Origin: Roseateles depolymerans
GTDB taxonomy: Bacteria > Pseudomonadota > Gammaproteobacteria > Burkholderiales > Burkholderiaceae_C
Length of the DNA stretch: 64,000 nt
Assembly (NCBI RefSeq): GCF_003387155.1
Contig: NZ_QUMT01000007.1
Location: 24,912 to 88,911 of the forward strand
Direction: 5' to 3'
Part shown: piece after piece, positions 34,413-43,214 of the stretch
How positions within the stretch are numbered: position 1 is the stretch's first letter
How the letters are laid out: each line of letters starts with the position of its first letter
The notes under the pieces: model-generated
What the model was told of the DNA's origin: nothing
The model's database searches: none
The model's input: the letters and a program-made list of their open reading frames with translations, nothing else
Translations under genes and position numbers: made by a program

Positions 34413-35795
34413 GTGTCTACCCCCCATTCCTCCTCTCCTCCGTTGCACCGGCTGCTGAGCGCCAGCGCTGATGCGGTCCAGGCCGTGCGCGACGGCCATT
34501 CCCTCACCGACTGGCTGGGCCGCTGCGCCACCGAATTGCGTCCCGGCGCCCAGGCGCTGAGCTTTACCGTGCTGCGCCGCCTTGGGGCGGTACAGGCCGT
34601 GCGGTCCCGTCTGGCGCCCAAGGCGCCGCCGCCGCGGGTGGATGCGCTGCTGGTCACCGCCCTGGCCTTGCTCTGGCCGGGTGAGACCTCATACGCAGAA
34701 CACACCCTGGTGGATCAGTGCGTGGAGGCGGCCCGTCGCCGAACGCCCAAGCAGGCCGGTTTCGTGAATGCGGTGCTGCGCCGTTTCCTGCGGGAGCGCG
34801 AGGCGCTGGTCGAGGCCCTGAAGGACGATCCGATCGCCACCTGGAACCATCCCCGCTGGTGGCAGGAACAGTTGCAGAAGGACTGGCCCGATCACTGGCA
34901 GGCCCTGCTGGCCGCCAATCAGCAGCGTCCGCCGATGACGCTGCGGGTGAATCCGGCCCAGGGCAGCACGGAGCATTACCGCCAGCGCCTGGAAGACGTC
35001 GGCATCGCCGCCGGGCCGGCGGGTGACCTGTGGCCGCAGGCCCTGGTGCTCGACGAACCCCGTCCGGTCCAGGCCCTGCCCGGTTTTGCAGACGGCGATG
35101 CGTCGGTGCAGGACGCGTCGGCCCAACTGGCGGCACCGCTGCTGCTGGGCCTGATGAAGCCGCAAGACCTGGCGCCCGGTGAGGACTGGCCGGTGCTCGG
35201 GAGTGGGGCGCGGGTCGTGGACGCCTGCTCGGCGCCGGGCGGCAAAACCGCGCATCTGCAGGAACTGGCAGGCAACCGGCTGGATCTGCTGGCGCTGGAC
35301 ACCGACGCCAAGCGGCTGGAGCGGGTGAGTGAGAACCTCGCCCGGCTGCATCTGGACGGCCGGGTCAAGGCCGCCGACGCCCGCCACACCAAGGCGTGGT
35401 GGGACGGCCAGCCGCTGGACGCCATCCTGCTGGACGCGCCCTGCAGCGCCTCCGGCATCGTGCGCCGCCACCCGGACGTGCGCTGGCTGCGCCGCGCCAC
35501 CGACATCCCGGCACTGGCGCAGATCCAGACCGAGCTGCTGGAGGCGCTGTGGCCGCTGCTCAAGCCGGGCGGCCGGCTGCTCTATGCCACCTGCTCGGTC
35601 TTCAAGGCCGAAGGTCAGGATCAAATCGACGCGTTTTTGCAACGCCATGGCGATGCGCGGTTGCGTCTGTTCACCCGTGGAGCCGGTCACCTCCTTCCGC
35701 TCGCTGACAATGCTTCGCAACACCCACTGCGAGGCGACGCGGCCGTGACCGACGGCTTCTTCTACGCCTTGCTCCAGAAGTTGCCGTCCGCGTGA
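34413..35795 (+). CDS. rsmB: 16S rRNA (cytosine-967-C5)-methyltransferase
   Basis: A 460-residue enzyme that methylates C967 in the 30S decoding region. N-terminal NusB-like domain (about 10-150, ALLWPGETSYAEHTLVDQ, KQAGFVNAVLRRFLRE), followed by the SAM-dependent methyltransferase with DACSAPGGKTAHLQEL, LLDAPCSASGIVRRHPDV (catalytic Cys) and LYATCSVFKAEGQ (second Cys). Start GTG at 34413. It overlaps the DUF4390 gene by GTGA and heads a conserved betaproteobacterial run rsmB-DUF4390-NtrY-like kinase-regulator. Confidence 0.95.
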   Translation: MSTPHSSSPPLHRLLSASADAVQAVRDGHSLTDWLGRCATELRPGAQALSFTVLRRLGAVQAVRSRLAPKAPPPRVDALLVTALALLWPGETSYAEHTLVDQCVEAARRRTPKQAGFVNAVLRRFLREREALVEALKDDPIATWNHPRWWQEQLQKDWPDHWQALLAANQQRPPMTLRVNPAQGSTEHYRQRLEDVGIAAGPAGDLWPQALVLDEPRPVQALPGFADGDASVQDASAQLAAPLLLGLMKPQDLAPGEDWPVLGSGARVVDACSAPGGKTAHLQELAGNRLDLLALDTDAKRLERVSENLARLHLDGRVKAADARHTKAWWDGQPLDAILLDAPCSASGIVRRHPDVRWLRRATDIPALAQIQTELLEALWPLLKPGGRLLYATCSVFKAEGQDQIDAFLQRHGDARLRLFTRGAGHLLPLADNASQHPLRGDAAVTDGFFYALLQKLPSA

Positions 35796-36406
35796 GCCTG
35801 TTGAGTCCGTTCGTTCTGCTGCGTGCCTGGTCGCGGCGCCTGACCCTGGTCGGCGCCCTGCTGACCCTGCACGCCTGGGCGCTGGCCCAGGGCGTGACGC
35901 TGCAACAGCTGAATGCGGAACGGGTCGAGGACGGACTGGCCCTGAGTTTCAGCAGCCGCTTCGAGCTGCCGAGGCCCGCGGAAGATGCACTGCTCAAGGG
36001 CGTGGCCATTTATTTCGTGGCCGAGGTGCAGGTGCTGCGCAACCGCTGGTACTGGCGTGACGCCCGCGTCGCCCGGGCCACCCGCACCTGGCGCCTGACC
36101 TGGCAACCCCTGACCCGCCAGTACCGGGTGAGCACCGGCGGGCTGCACCAGAGCTTTGACACGCTGGGCGAAGCGGTGGCGTCCTTGCGCGGCGTGTCCG
36201 GCTGGCGAGTGGCGGACGCCAAGGAGATCGAGGACGATGGCAACTATTACCTGGAGTTCAGCTACAAGCTGGACACCAGCCAGCTGCCCCGCCCGATGCA
36301 GATCGGCCTGGGGGCCGGACAGGGCTGGGCGCTGTCGGTGGAGCGCAATCTCCAGCTGAACCTGGACGCGCCTTCCACACCGCCGCCCAACCGGCCCCAG
36401 CCGTGA
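35792..36406 (+). CDS. DUF4390 protein, exported
   Basis: A 204-residue protein with a signal peptide (LVGALLTLHAWALAQ) and a beta-rich body (AIYFVAEVQVLRNRWYWRD, RQYRVSTGGLHQSFDTLGEA, YYLEFSYKLDTSQLPRP), the pattern of DUF4390. Its function is not known; in betaproteobacteria it regularly lies before the NtrY-like kinase gene, as here, and may belong to the same envelope-sensing unit. Start GTG 35792 overlaps the rsmB stop. Confidence 0.85.
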   Translation: MSLLSPFVLLRAWSRRLTLVGALLTLHAWALAQGVTLQQLNAERVEDGLALSFSSRFELPRPAEDALLKGVAIYFVAEVQVLRNRWYWRDARVARATRTWRLTWQPLTRQYRVSTGGLHQSFDTLGEAVASLRGVSGWRVADAKEIEDDGNYYLEFSYKLDTSQLPRPMQIGLGAGQGWALSVERNLQLNLDAPSTPPPNRPQP

Positions 36407-36485
36407 GACCCGCCTGCGGACGACGCCCTGCGGCTTCCCCCTTCCGATCGACCCCTGAGGCACTGACCCTGAAGGACTGCTCCCT

Positions 36486-38729
36486 GTGACCAAAGCGGCA
36501 CGCCTGGCCTGGCTGGTATCGGTGACGGCGATCGCGGGCGCCAGCGGCATGCTGGCCTTCCTGCTGTCGATCAGCACCACGGCCCAGCGCGGCTTCCTGG
36601 AACGGCACTACCTGTGGCTGTTCTGGGTGAACGTGGCGGTCGCCACCGCCTTGATCATCGTCATCGGCGTGGCCGGCACCCGGCTGGCGCTGCGGGTCAA
36701 GCGCGGGCGCTTCGGCAGCCGACTGCTGCTGAAGCTGGCCTTCATCTTCGCCTTCGTCGGGGTGGTGCCGGGCCTGCTCATCTACACCGTCTCCTACCAG
36801 TTCGTGAACCGCAGCATCGAGAGCCTGTTTGACCAGCGGCTGGCCAGTGCCCTGGAAGCCGGCCTGGCGCTGGGCCAGGACACGCTCGACAACGCCCGCA
36901 GCGAACTGAGCGCCCGCACTCGCAGTGCGGCCGAGCGCTGGGAAGACGGCGCCCTGGCCCCGCTGGCGCTGGAGCGGCTGCGGGACCAGCTCTCCGCGCG
37001 CAGCGTCGCGCTGCTGGGGGGCAATGGCCAGGTGTTGCTGACGGCTGGTCCGGACAACGACAGCATTCCGGAGCGGCCCACCGCCAGCATGCTCAGCCAG
37101 GCACGCAGCAACGGCGTGTCGTCGCGGCTGGAGGGCCTGGAGGATGAACAGAAGGCGGTGCAAGGCGAAGCCCGCATCCGCGCGGTGGCCCTGCTGCCCA
37201 GCAGCGCACTGCAGCTGACCAACAGCGACCGCTACCTCATGGTGGTGCGGACCATCAGCGGCAAGGTGGTGAGCAATGCGCTCAATGTGCAGGCCGCCAA
37301 CCAGGAGTATCTGCAGCGCTCCTTGCTGCGGGACGGCCTGCGGCAGATGTACCTGGGCACGCTGACGCTGGTGCTGATCCTGGCGGTGTTTGCGGCGCTG
37401 CTGCTGGCGGTGGCGCTGTCCAACCAGTTGGTCCAGCCCCTGCTGCTGCTGGCCGAAGGCATGCGGGAGGTGGCCACCGGTGACCTCAAGGCCAAGCCGG
37501 TGTTCCGGTCACGCGACGAGCTGGGCGGCCTGACGCGGTCCTTTGCCGACATGACCGAGCAATTGGCCGATGCACGGGCGCAGGTGGACTTGAGCGTGGC
37601 GCAGGTGGAAAGTGCGCGCACCCACCTGCAGACCATCCTGGACAACCTGACCGCCGGCGTGATGGTGTTCGGCGCGGACCGGCGCATCGAGTCGGTCAAC
37701 CCGGGCGCGACCCGCATCCTGCGGCTGCCGCTGTCGGCCTATGTCGGCCGCCATCTCGATGAGCTGGAGCCGCTGCAGGAGTTTGCGAAGTCCATCTGGC
37801 AGCGCTTTGAACTGCAATCCCCGGAGGCGGGCGAGCGCGATCACTGGCAGGACTCCTTCGAACTGCGCCTGACCGAGGAGATCACCGTCACCCTGCTGGT
37901 GCGCGGCGCGGCGCTGCCGCATGACGCGCGACTGCTGGTGTTCGACGACATCACCGAAGTGGTGTCGGCCCAGCGCTCCGCCGCCTGGAGCGAGGTGGCG
38001 CGGCGCCTGGCGCATGAGATCAAGAATCCGCTCACGCCGATTCAGCTGTCGGCGGAGCGTCTGCAGTTCAAGCTGGAATCCAAGCTGGAGGGGGCGGACC
38101 AGGCCATGCTGGTGCGGTCGGTGGGCACCATCGTCAACCAGGTGCAGTCGATGAAGCAACTGGTCAACGAATTCCGGGACTATGCGCGGCTGCCTGCGGC
38201 CAAGCTGGCGCCGCTGGACGTCAATGCGCTGGTGGCCGAGGTGCTGACGCTGTACGCGGAGGCGCAGGAAGCGGGCCGGCTGGTGGCGGATCTGGCGCAG
38301 GACCCCCCTTTGATCCTGGGAGATGCGCCGCAACTTCGCCAAGTCATCCACAATCTGGTCCAGAACGCGCTGGATGCAGTCAGTGAGCGGCCGGACGGAC
38401 GTGTGACAGTGCGGACTCAAAAGGCGACCAATGAAATGGGCGAATTGCGCGCCTTGCGGCTGGTCATCCTGGACAACGGGCCTGGCTTTGCGGAGAAAGT
38501 GCTGAACCGGGCCTTCGAGCCATACGTCACAACCAAGAGCAAAGGCACCGGCCTGGGACTGGCCGTGGTGAAGAAAATTGCGGATGAACATGGGGCGCGG
38601 ATCCGTTTGGTCAATCTTCAGCCGGCAGGTCACCCCGAACAGGCACCGATAGGCGCGCAAGTTTCGTTATCATTTTCAAAACTCGCGACTGCACCGAGCC
38701 CTGCGCCAGACGCGCCTCGGCCCGCGTGA
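36486..38729 (+). CDS. NtrY-like membrane sensor histidine kinase
   Basis: A 747-residue kinase. Three helices in the first 105 residues (including VNVAVATALIIVIGVAGTRL and FIFAFVGVVPGLLIYTVSY), a periplasmic or exposed region, another helix at about 290-315, HAMP (LLAEGMREVATGDLKAKP), a PAS segment (ILDNLTAGVMVFGADRRIE), the H-box RRLAHEIKNPLTPIQLSAER typical of NtrB/NtrY kinases, N-box VIHNLVQNALDAVSE and G-boxes DNGPGF and KGTGLGLAV. Start GTG 36486. The partner regulator follows 13 bases after the stop. NtrY kinases sense redox or nitrogen state in some species, but the signal here is unknown. Confidence 0.92.
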   Translation: MTKAARLAWLVSVTAIAGASGMLAFLLSISTTAQRGFLERHYLWLFWVNVAVATALIIVIGVAGTRLALRVKRGRFGSRLLLKLAFIFAFVGVVPGLLIYTVSYQFVNRSIESLFDQRLASALEAGLALGQDTLDNARSELSARTRSAAERWEDGALAPLALERLRDQLSARSVALLGGNGQVLLTAGPDNDSIPERPTASMLSQARSNGVSSRLEGLEDEQKAVQGEARIRAVALLPSSALQLTNSDRYLMVVRTISGKVVSNALNVQAANQEYLQRSLLRDGLRQMYLGTLTLVLILAVFAALLLAVALSNQLVQPLLLLAEGMREVATGDLKAKPVFRSRDELGGLTRSFADMTEQLADARAQVDLSVAQVESARTHLQTILDNLTAGVMVFGADRRIESVNPGATRILRLPLSAYVGRHLDELEPLQEFAKSIWQRFELQSPEAGERDHWQDSFELRLTEEITVTLLVRGAALPHDARLLVFDDITEVVSAQRSAAWSEVARRLAHEIKNPLTPIQLSAERLQFKLESKLEGADQAMLVRSVGTIVNQVQSMKQLVNEFRDYARLPAAKLAPLDVNALVAEVLTLYAEAQEAGRLVADLAQDPPLILGDAPQLRQVIHNLVQNALDAVSERPDGRVTVRTQKATNEMGELRALRLVILDNGPGFAEKVLNRAFEPYVTTKSKGTGLGLAVVKKIADEHGARIRLVNLQPAGHPEQAPIGAQVSLSFSKLATAPSPAPDAPRPA

Positions 38730-38742
38730 ACAGTAGGCATAC

Positions 38743-39462
38743 ATGGCAACCATTCTTGTTGTTGACGACGAACTGGGCATTCGTGCCCTGCTCTCAGAAA
38801 TCCTCTCGGACGAGGGGCACACCATCGAACTGGCTGAGAACGCACAACAGGCTCGGGCGGCGCGTGAGCGCTCGCGTCCGGACCTGGTGCTGCTGGACAT
38901 CTGGATGCCGGACGTCGATGGCGTGACGCTGCTGAAGGAATGGGGCAGCACCGGGCAGTTGACGATGCCCGTCATCATGATGAGCGGCCACGGCACGATC
39001 GACACGGCGGTGGAAGCCACCAAGTTCGGCGCCATGGCGTTCCTGGAAAAGCCGATCACGCTGCAGAAGCTGCTGCGGGCGGTGGAGCAGGCGCTGGTCA
39101 AGACGGCCCCGCGCCCGGCGCCGCCGGCTCCGGTGGTGGGCCTGCCGTCCTATGCGCGGCCGGAGACGCTGCCGGTGATGCCGTCCAGCGTGACGCTGCC
39201 AGGCAGCGTGCCCAGCCTGGTGTCTCCGCCGCCGGTCCAGCATCAGGGGCTGGCCTCGGAGCAAATGTTCGAGCTGGACCGTCCGCTGCGCGAGGCGCGG
39301 GACGCGTTTGAGAAGAGCTATTTCGAGTTCCATCTGGCCAAGGAGAATGGCTCGATGACCCGCGTGGCGGAGAAGACGGGGCTGGAACGCACCCATCTGT
39401 ACCGCAAGCTGAAACAACTCGGTGTCGATCTTTCGCGAAACAAGCGCGGGGGCGGAATTTAG
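38743..39462 (+). CDS. Response regulator: receiver plus Fis-type HTH, no AAA+ domain
   Basis: A 239-residue protein. Receiver domain 1-120 (ILVVDDELGIRALLSEIL, phospho-Asp in LVLLDIWMPDVDG, Thr/Ser region MMSGHGTIDTAV, Lys in FLEKPI). A Pro/Val/Ser-rich linker of about 60 residues follows, then a Fis-type helix-turn-helix (FEKSYFEFHLAKENGSMTRV, EKTGLERTHLYRKLKQLGVD). The AAA+ sigma-54-activating domain that NtrX has between these parts is absent, so this regulator cannot drive sigma-54 promoters in the usual way. It is the evident partner of the upstream kinase. The tRNA-Phe gene follows about 90 bases later. Confidence 0.92.
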   Translation: MATILVVDDELGIRALLSEILSDEGHTIELAENAQQARAARERSRPDLVLLDIWMPDVDGVTLLKEWGSTGQLTMPVIMMSGHGTIDTAVEATKFGAMAFLEKPITLQKLLRAVEQALVKTAPRPAPPAPVVGLPSYARPETLPVMPSSVTLPGSVPSLVSPPPVQHQGLASEQMFELDRPLREARDAFEKSYFEFHLAKENGSMTRVAEKTGLERTHLYRKLKQLGVDLSRNKRGGGI

Positions 39463-39554
39463 TGTTATAGTCATGGTCTTCGGTGCTCAGCGCAGCTGTC
39501 ACTGAAGACAAATGAAGCGGATGAAGTCGAAGACAACATCCAGCAAGCTTCAAA

Positions 39555-39630
39555 GGCCAAGTAGCTCAGTTGGTAGAGCAGCGGATTGAAAATCCGCGTG
39601 TCGGTGGTTCGATTCCGCCCTTGGCCACCA
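39555..39630 (+). tRNA. tRNA-Phe (GAA)
   Basis: A complete 76-base cloverleaf: acceptor GGCCAAG pairs with CTTGGCC, D arm with AGCTCAGTTGGTAGAGC, anticodon stem GCGGA/TCCGC with loop TTGAAAA and anticodon GAA, T arm with GGTTCGATTCC, and an encoded ACCA end. A rho-independent terminator lies 35 bases downstream. Confidence 0.97.
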
Positions 39631-39664
39631 GAATTCGAGGATGCGTCTGTTGGCATCCATCAAG

Positions 39665-39700
39665 AACCCCGCACAGCTCAGCTGTCCGGGGTTTTTCTTT
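39665..39700 (+). terminator. Terminator of the tRNA-Phe transcript
   Basis: AACCCCG and CGGGGTT pair around a loop that itself holds CAGCT/AGCTG, followed by TTTCTTTT. Confidence 0.88.
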
Positions 39701-39765
39701 TGGGATCGCGGCTGAACCCGGCCCCGGGCGTACGCACTGAATCGGCATGCTGGCACGATGCCAGC

Positions 39766-39771
39766 GAGGAG
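39766..39771 (+). promoter_or_regulatory. Shine-Dalgarno GAGGAG fixing the start at 39779
   Basis: GAGGAG sits seven bases before ATG 39779 and lies inside the frame of the alternative upstream ATG (39758), so the downstream ATG is preferred. Confidence 0.55.
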
Positions 39772-39778
39772 TTCCCCG

Positions 39779-40594
39779 ATGTATGTGCAATCCCCAACCG
39801 CGGCCCCTTTCATGCCGCCCACCGTGGACACGCCGGCCCCCACCGATGCAGCCTCCAGCGCAGCCTCAGCCCATTCGGCTCCCCCGATCACGCAAGGCGC
39901 GTTGACTCGCGCAGAAGGCATGCTGGGCACACTGCTGCAAGTCAAAGTCGATGTCCTCGATGCCTACACGATTCTCTTCGACTTCCTGAATACCGGCTCT
40001 GAGGACAGCTTCGCCAACGCGATCCGCCACGCCACCAAGAACTTTCCTCCACCGGAGACGGCGATCAAGCTGCCGGTGAGCGCCCAACTGAAGCAGCCAT
40101 CCCCTCCCTTCTCTCCTTCGCTGAATCATTCATGGCCGCAGAAGGTGTTGATGTGCAAAGACGGCGGTGCACACGCCAAGCTCACCTTGAGCATGTACAA
40201 GGAGTCGCTCACTGCGGAGAGCGGCATCAATCGGGATTCGAAGAAGCTCCCCCCTGGCAGCCTTCAGGAAGTCCCTCTACCGGAACCCACACCGCCCAAA
40301 AGGCGTCTTACGCTCACCGAGTTCAATCATTGGTACGTGAAGAACCATATGAATCCGGCCATCGAAGCGCTCAAGCCGAACCAGGTCATGTTGATGGCGC
40401 CGCCGAGGAAGGAGGCATTCCTGATTGGACGCGACGATGCGGGCCGCGAGTTCGGACTCGCCGCCAGGCCCCACTTCATCGGGGGAAAGCCGAGTCCTCG
40501 AGTGTTCAAGGAAGAACAATTGGAATTCATGCTGCGCCTCATCCGCGACTCGCATGAAGGCCCTGGAAGCTGGGTCCACTTGCAGCCACGCTGA
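39779..40594 (+). CDS. Unknown protein downstream of tRNA-Phe
   Basis: A 271-residue protein of no family I recognise. The first 50 residues are rich in Ala, Ser, Pro and Thr with no charged residues before about position 17 (MYVQSPTAAPFMPPTV), then a helical stretch (AEGMLGTLLQVKVDVLDAYT), a Pro-rich linker (PLPEPTPPKRR), and a folded-looking C-terminal third (LTEFNHWYVKNHMNPAIEAL, FLIGRDDAGREFGLAARPHF). There is no signal peptide or membrane helix. Base composition looks visibly less GC-rich than the neighbours. The N-terminus resembles that of type III effectors, but such a likeness is weak evidence. No partner gene is adjacent on this strand. Confidence 0.6.
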   Translation: MYVQSPTAAPFMPPTVDTPAPTDAASSAASAHSAPPITQGALTRAEGMLGTLLQVKVDVLDAYTILFDFLNTGSEDSFANAIRHATKNFPPPETAIKLPVSAQLKQPSPPFSPSLNHSWPQKVLMCKDGGAHAKLTLSMYKESLTAESGINRDSKKLPPGSLQEVPLPEPTPPKRRLTLTEFNHWYVKNHMNPAIEALKPNQVMLMAPPRKEAFLIGRDDAGREFGLAARPHFIGGKPSPRVFKEEQLEFMLRLIRDSHEGPGSWVHLQPR

Positions 40595-40608
40595 GAAGAT
40601 GAACTCGG

Positions 40609-41166
40609 TCAGCGCGTGACCACATCCCTATACATCGGCGCCAACAGAGCCAGCAACCGGTTCTGCGTCGCGAAGGGCACCCCCTGCGCATCCATCGCGA
40701 GCTGAAGGTCTTCCACCAGCGCATTGAAGTGGGCCTTGTTGATGCCCAAGGCAGCGTGGGACTTCTTCATCGTCTCACCGTCGTACTTGCAGGGGCCGCC
40801 GCTCAGTTCGCAGAACTGCTTGCGCAGTTGCTCCGTCAGAAAGCGGGGATTGGTTTCCTGGAACAGGTGCTTGATGCGTTCATCCGCATACACCCGCTCC
40901 ACCAGCCCTGCACTGATCGCCGCCACGCCGGCTTCACCGCCCAACGCGCGGAACAGCGAGTCGTCGGCAGCGCGAGCGGGCGTGGCCAGGACCATCAGCA
41001 AGGCCAGCAGGACGGCCAAGCAGCGCCCCACATATCCGTGGACATGATCGCGGCTACGGCCGTCGCCGTGCCCTAGCGCATGAACGCCCCTATTCGGGTG
41101 TCCCACCCACGGAGTCATGCGGACGCTCGATCGAGCGAGGGACTGGAGGTACATGCGCGGAGTCAT
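40609..41166 (-). CDS. Group 1 truncated haemoglobin with N-terminal export signal
   Basis: A 185-residue protein. Residues about 67-185 are a 2-on-2 globin of the TrHb1 type: LFRALGGEAGVAAISAGLVE, VYADERIKHLFQET, and the proximal histidine in MKKSHAALGINKAHFNALVE. In front is an unusual 65-residue part with a hydrophobic segment CLAVLLALLMVLATPARA that ends in a signal-peptidase-like ARA site, so the globin is probably periplasmic. The start ATG 41166 has AAGGAC before it. It lies 85 bases after the DUF3034 gene on the same strand. Ligand (O2 or NO) and role are unknown. Confidence 0.82.
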   Translation of the reverse strand: MTPRMYLQSLARSSVRMTPWVGHPNRGVHALGHGDGRSRDHVHGYVGRCLAVLLALLMVLATPARAADDSLFRALGGEAGVAAISAGLVERVYADERIKHLFQETNPRFLTEQLRKQFCELSGGPCKYDGETMKKSHAALGINKAHFNALVEDLQLAMDAQGVPFATQNRLLALLAPMYRDVVTR

Positions 41167-41251
41167 TGGAAAGTCCTTTTGATCAAGCAGCTTGCAGCAC
41201 CGGTCGGCAGCTCTCGCCATTCGAGCCGAGCCAGCGAAAGCAGCCAAGCGC

Positions 41252-42367
41252 TCAATACGCCAACTGGATCGACCCATACACGCCTCGCTGCCGGCGCGGC
41301 TGCACCCCTGGCACCACCTTGCCCAGGTCCACATATGCGGCCGTCAGCGAGAAGTTCTTGGTCGGCGCCCACGCCACGAACACGTCCTTCCAGTCCTGCT
41401 CCTTCAGCGCGTCACCCAGCACAGAGGGATTGAGCTTGTCCGGCTTCATCCGGTATTCGGCACCAACGGCCCAATTCTTGTTGATCAGGTAAGCGACCGA
41501 CACTTCCGGCAGCAGGGAATATCGATGGCTTGCGGTACCACCGAACCCCAGCAGCCCGTTCTGATTCGCGCGGCTGGCGCGCAGCGTCAGATTGACCAGG
41601 GTGCTTTGCGCCAGCAGCAGCTTGGTAGCGCTCAGATAGACATCCACGCCATGGCGTTTGGCGCCCAGCGCCGACAGCGTGGGATTGAGGCCCGCGGCAT
41701 CCACCGATTTGTATTCGACCCCGAGCGCCAGTTGCGGCATCCAGGTGTCTGCATCTAGGATGGCATCGCCGCCCAGCCGCAGCTTCGCGCCCAGAATGGT
41801 CTGCTTCAGATGAAGACCCGGCAGGTTGAGCGCGGCGCCAGTGCCTCCGGCCGAGAAATCCTGGCGGGCGATGGAGAGTTCTGCCCGCTCGCCAAAGGCC
41901 ACCAGGGCGCCGTACCCGGTCAGGCCATAGTCCTGGGTGGGAAGCCGGGTGTAGTAGGCCGTGGTGCCGATCTGCCCTTCGGTGGCGTAGCTGCCGGTCA
42001 GCGCCCAGGGCGTGAGCCCTCCCCCAGCCGCGCCATCGATGCTGCTGACGCCGCCGGTGAGCAGCAGCTTGCCTTTGGGAGACCAGAAGGGACTGGGGGC
42101 GGGTGCGGATGACGACGCAGGCGGTGGTGACGCAAGTGCTGAAGACGAGGCTGAGGAAGCGGGTGCGCCACCCGTTGCGGTCTGCGCCATCGCAGCGCCA
42201 CCAAAACCGAGTCCCAAGCCGAGCCCCAAGCCAAGGCCCATCCAGACCACCGCCAGCCGCACCCCGGCCTTGATGGGAGCACCCTCCGCCGCCTCGGCCG
42301 CAGTGCGTTTCCGCCCGATGAGCGCCACAGTCGCATGAGAGCCTGAATTCAAAGCCGTGGGTGTCAT
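41252..42367 (-). CDS. DUF3034 family outer-membrane-like protein
   Basis: A 371-residue exported protein. A long N-terminus leads to a hydrophobic core made largely of Gly-Leu repeats (VWMGLGLGLGLGLGFGG), cleaved after AMAQ; then a Ser/Ala/Pro-rich spacer and a beta-rich body of amphipathic strands (GKLLLTGGVSSIDGAAGGG, YGALVAFGERAELSIARQDF, VYLSATKLLLAQSTLVNLTL, GVYGSIQLAY with a terminal aromatic residue), consistent with a beta-barrel. The pattern fits DUF3034, of unknown function. ATG 42367 is preferred to the GTG one codon before. The truncated haemoglobin gene follows and may be cotranscribed. Confidence 0.75.
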   Translation of the reverse strand: MTPTALNSGSHATVALIGRKRTAAEAAEGAPIKAGVRLAVVWMGLGLGLGLGLGFGGAAMAQTATGGAPASSASSSALASPPPASSSAPAPSPFWSPKGKLLLTGGVSSIDGAAGGGLTPWALTGSYATEGQIGTTAYYTRLPTQDYGLTGYGALVAFGERAELSIARQDFSAGGTGAALNLPGLHLKQTILGAKLRLGGDAILDADTWMPQLALGVEYKSVDAAGLNPTLSALGAKRHGVDVYLSATKLLLAQSTLVNLTLRASRANQNGLLGFGGTASHRYSLLPEVSVAYLINKNWAVGAEYRMKPDKLNPSVLGDALKEQDWKDVFVAWAPTKNFSLTAAYVDLGKVVPGVQPRRQRGVYGSIQLAY

Positions 42368-42445
42368 CACGTCATCTTCCCTGAATCAACACCGGACTGC
42401 ATCGCAGCCCGGTCCACGCCCTTCCACAAGGTGTGCGAGACGGAC

Positions 42446-42865
42446 TTACCAGGCGCCGGTGTTGGGCATGGAGATCCACGGCTCCGCGGGCGGGAGCGCC
42501 GGTCCGTCCTGCAGCAGTTCCACCGAGATGTTGTCGGGGGAGCGCACGAACGCCATGCGGCCGTCGCGCGGGGGACGGCTGATCAGCACGCCATGGTCCA
42601 TCAGTCGCTGGCAGGCAGCATAGATGTCGGGCACCGCATAGGCCACATGACCGAAGTTGCGCCCACCGGTGTAGGTCTCCGGGTCCCAGTTGAAGGTCAG
42701 CTCGATCTGTGCGTCTTCGTCACCAGGCGCTGCCAGGTAGACCAGGGTGAAGCGGCCCGCCTCATGTTCCGAGCGGCGGACTTCCTGCAGGCCCAGGGCA
42801 TCGCGGTAGAACTTGAGGGAGGCTTCGAGGTCGGTCACGCGGACCATGGTGTGGAGGTATTTCAT
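42446..42865 (-). CDS. gloA: Lactoylglutathione lyase (glyoxalase I)
   Basis: A 139-residue VOC-fold metalloenzyme that isomerises the methylglyoxal-glutathione hemithioacetal to S-lactoylglutathione. Metal ligands fit the E. coli pattern: His5 ([10 protein letters not shown]), Glu55 ([11 protein letters not shown]), His73 (NFGHVAYAV) and Glu116 ([10 protein letters not shown]). GAGAAG precedes the ATG at 42865; the frame is open further upstream but without family sequence. The gene is separate from its neighbours. Confidence 0.94.
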   Translation of the reverse strand: MKYLHTMVRVTDLEASLKFYRDALGLQEVRRSEHEAGRFTLVYLAAPGDEDAQIELTFNWDPETYTGGRNFGHVAYAVPDIYAACQRLMDHGVLISRPPRDGRMAFVRSPDNISVELLQDGPALPPAEPWISMPNTGAW

Positions 42866-43214
42866 GAGTCTTCTCAAAAAAGGGCGCAGAGAGGGAAGAG
42901 ACAGTGGGTCGTGCGGACCCCGACTGCTCGTCCACGAAGGGCGATGGGAATATTGTGGCGTTGAGCGGTGCCGGCTGCACGTGTCAGGGCTTGCAGGCTC
43001 GACGACAAGCGGGCGCAGGTCGCCAACTGAGGCTGCCCACGCGCACACCTGGACCGAACCGCTCGCATGACCGACAGGCCGCCGAGGCCGCACGACCTCA
43101 CGCACGACCTCAGTGAGCGGGCGACGCGATCGCGCAGGCCCACACGGCTCACCACGGCCCACAAAAAAGCCCGCTCGAAGCGGGCTGTTGTCAGGGGCGG
43201 CAGCCGGGCTCGGC
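42866..43214. other. Intergenic region (349 bp)
   Basis: It contains the terminator of the diiron gene (43163-43186, minus strand) and, to its left, presumably the gloA promoter, which I cannot define. No gene seen. Confidence 0.5.
43163..43186 (-). terminator. Terminator of the diiron-protein gene
   Basis: On the minus strand AGCCCGCT-TCG-AGCGGGCT forms an eight-pair stem followed by TTTTTT, 29 bases after the stop codon. Confidence 0.93.

Noticed and set aside
39555..40594. Genomic island integrated at tRNA-Phe
   Set aside because: No integrase, no second copy of the tRNA 3' end and only one atypical gene were found; kept as a finding about the gene, not as an island.
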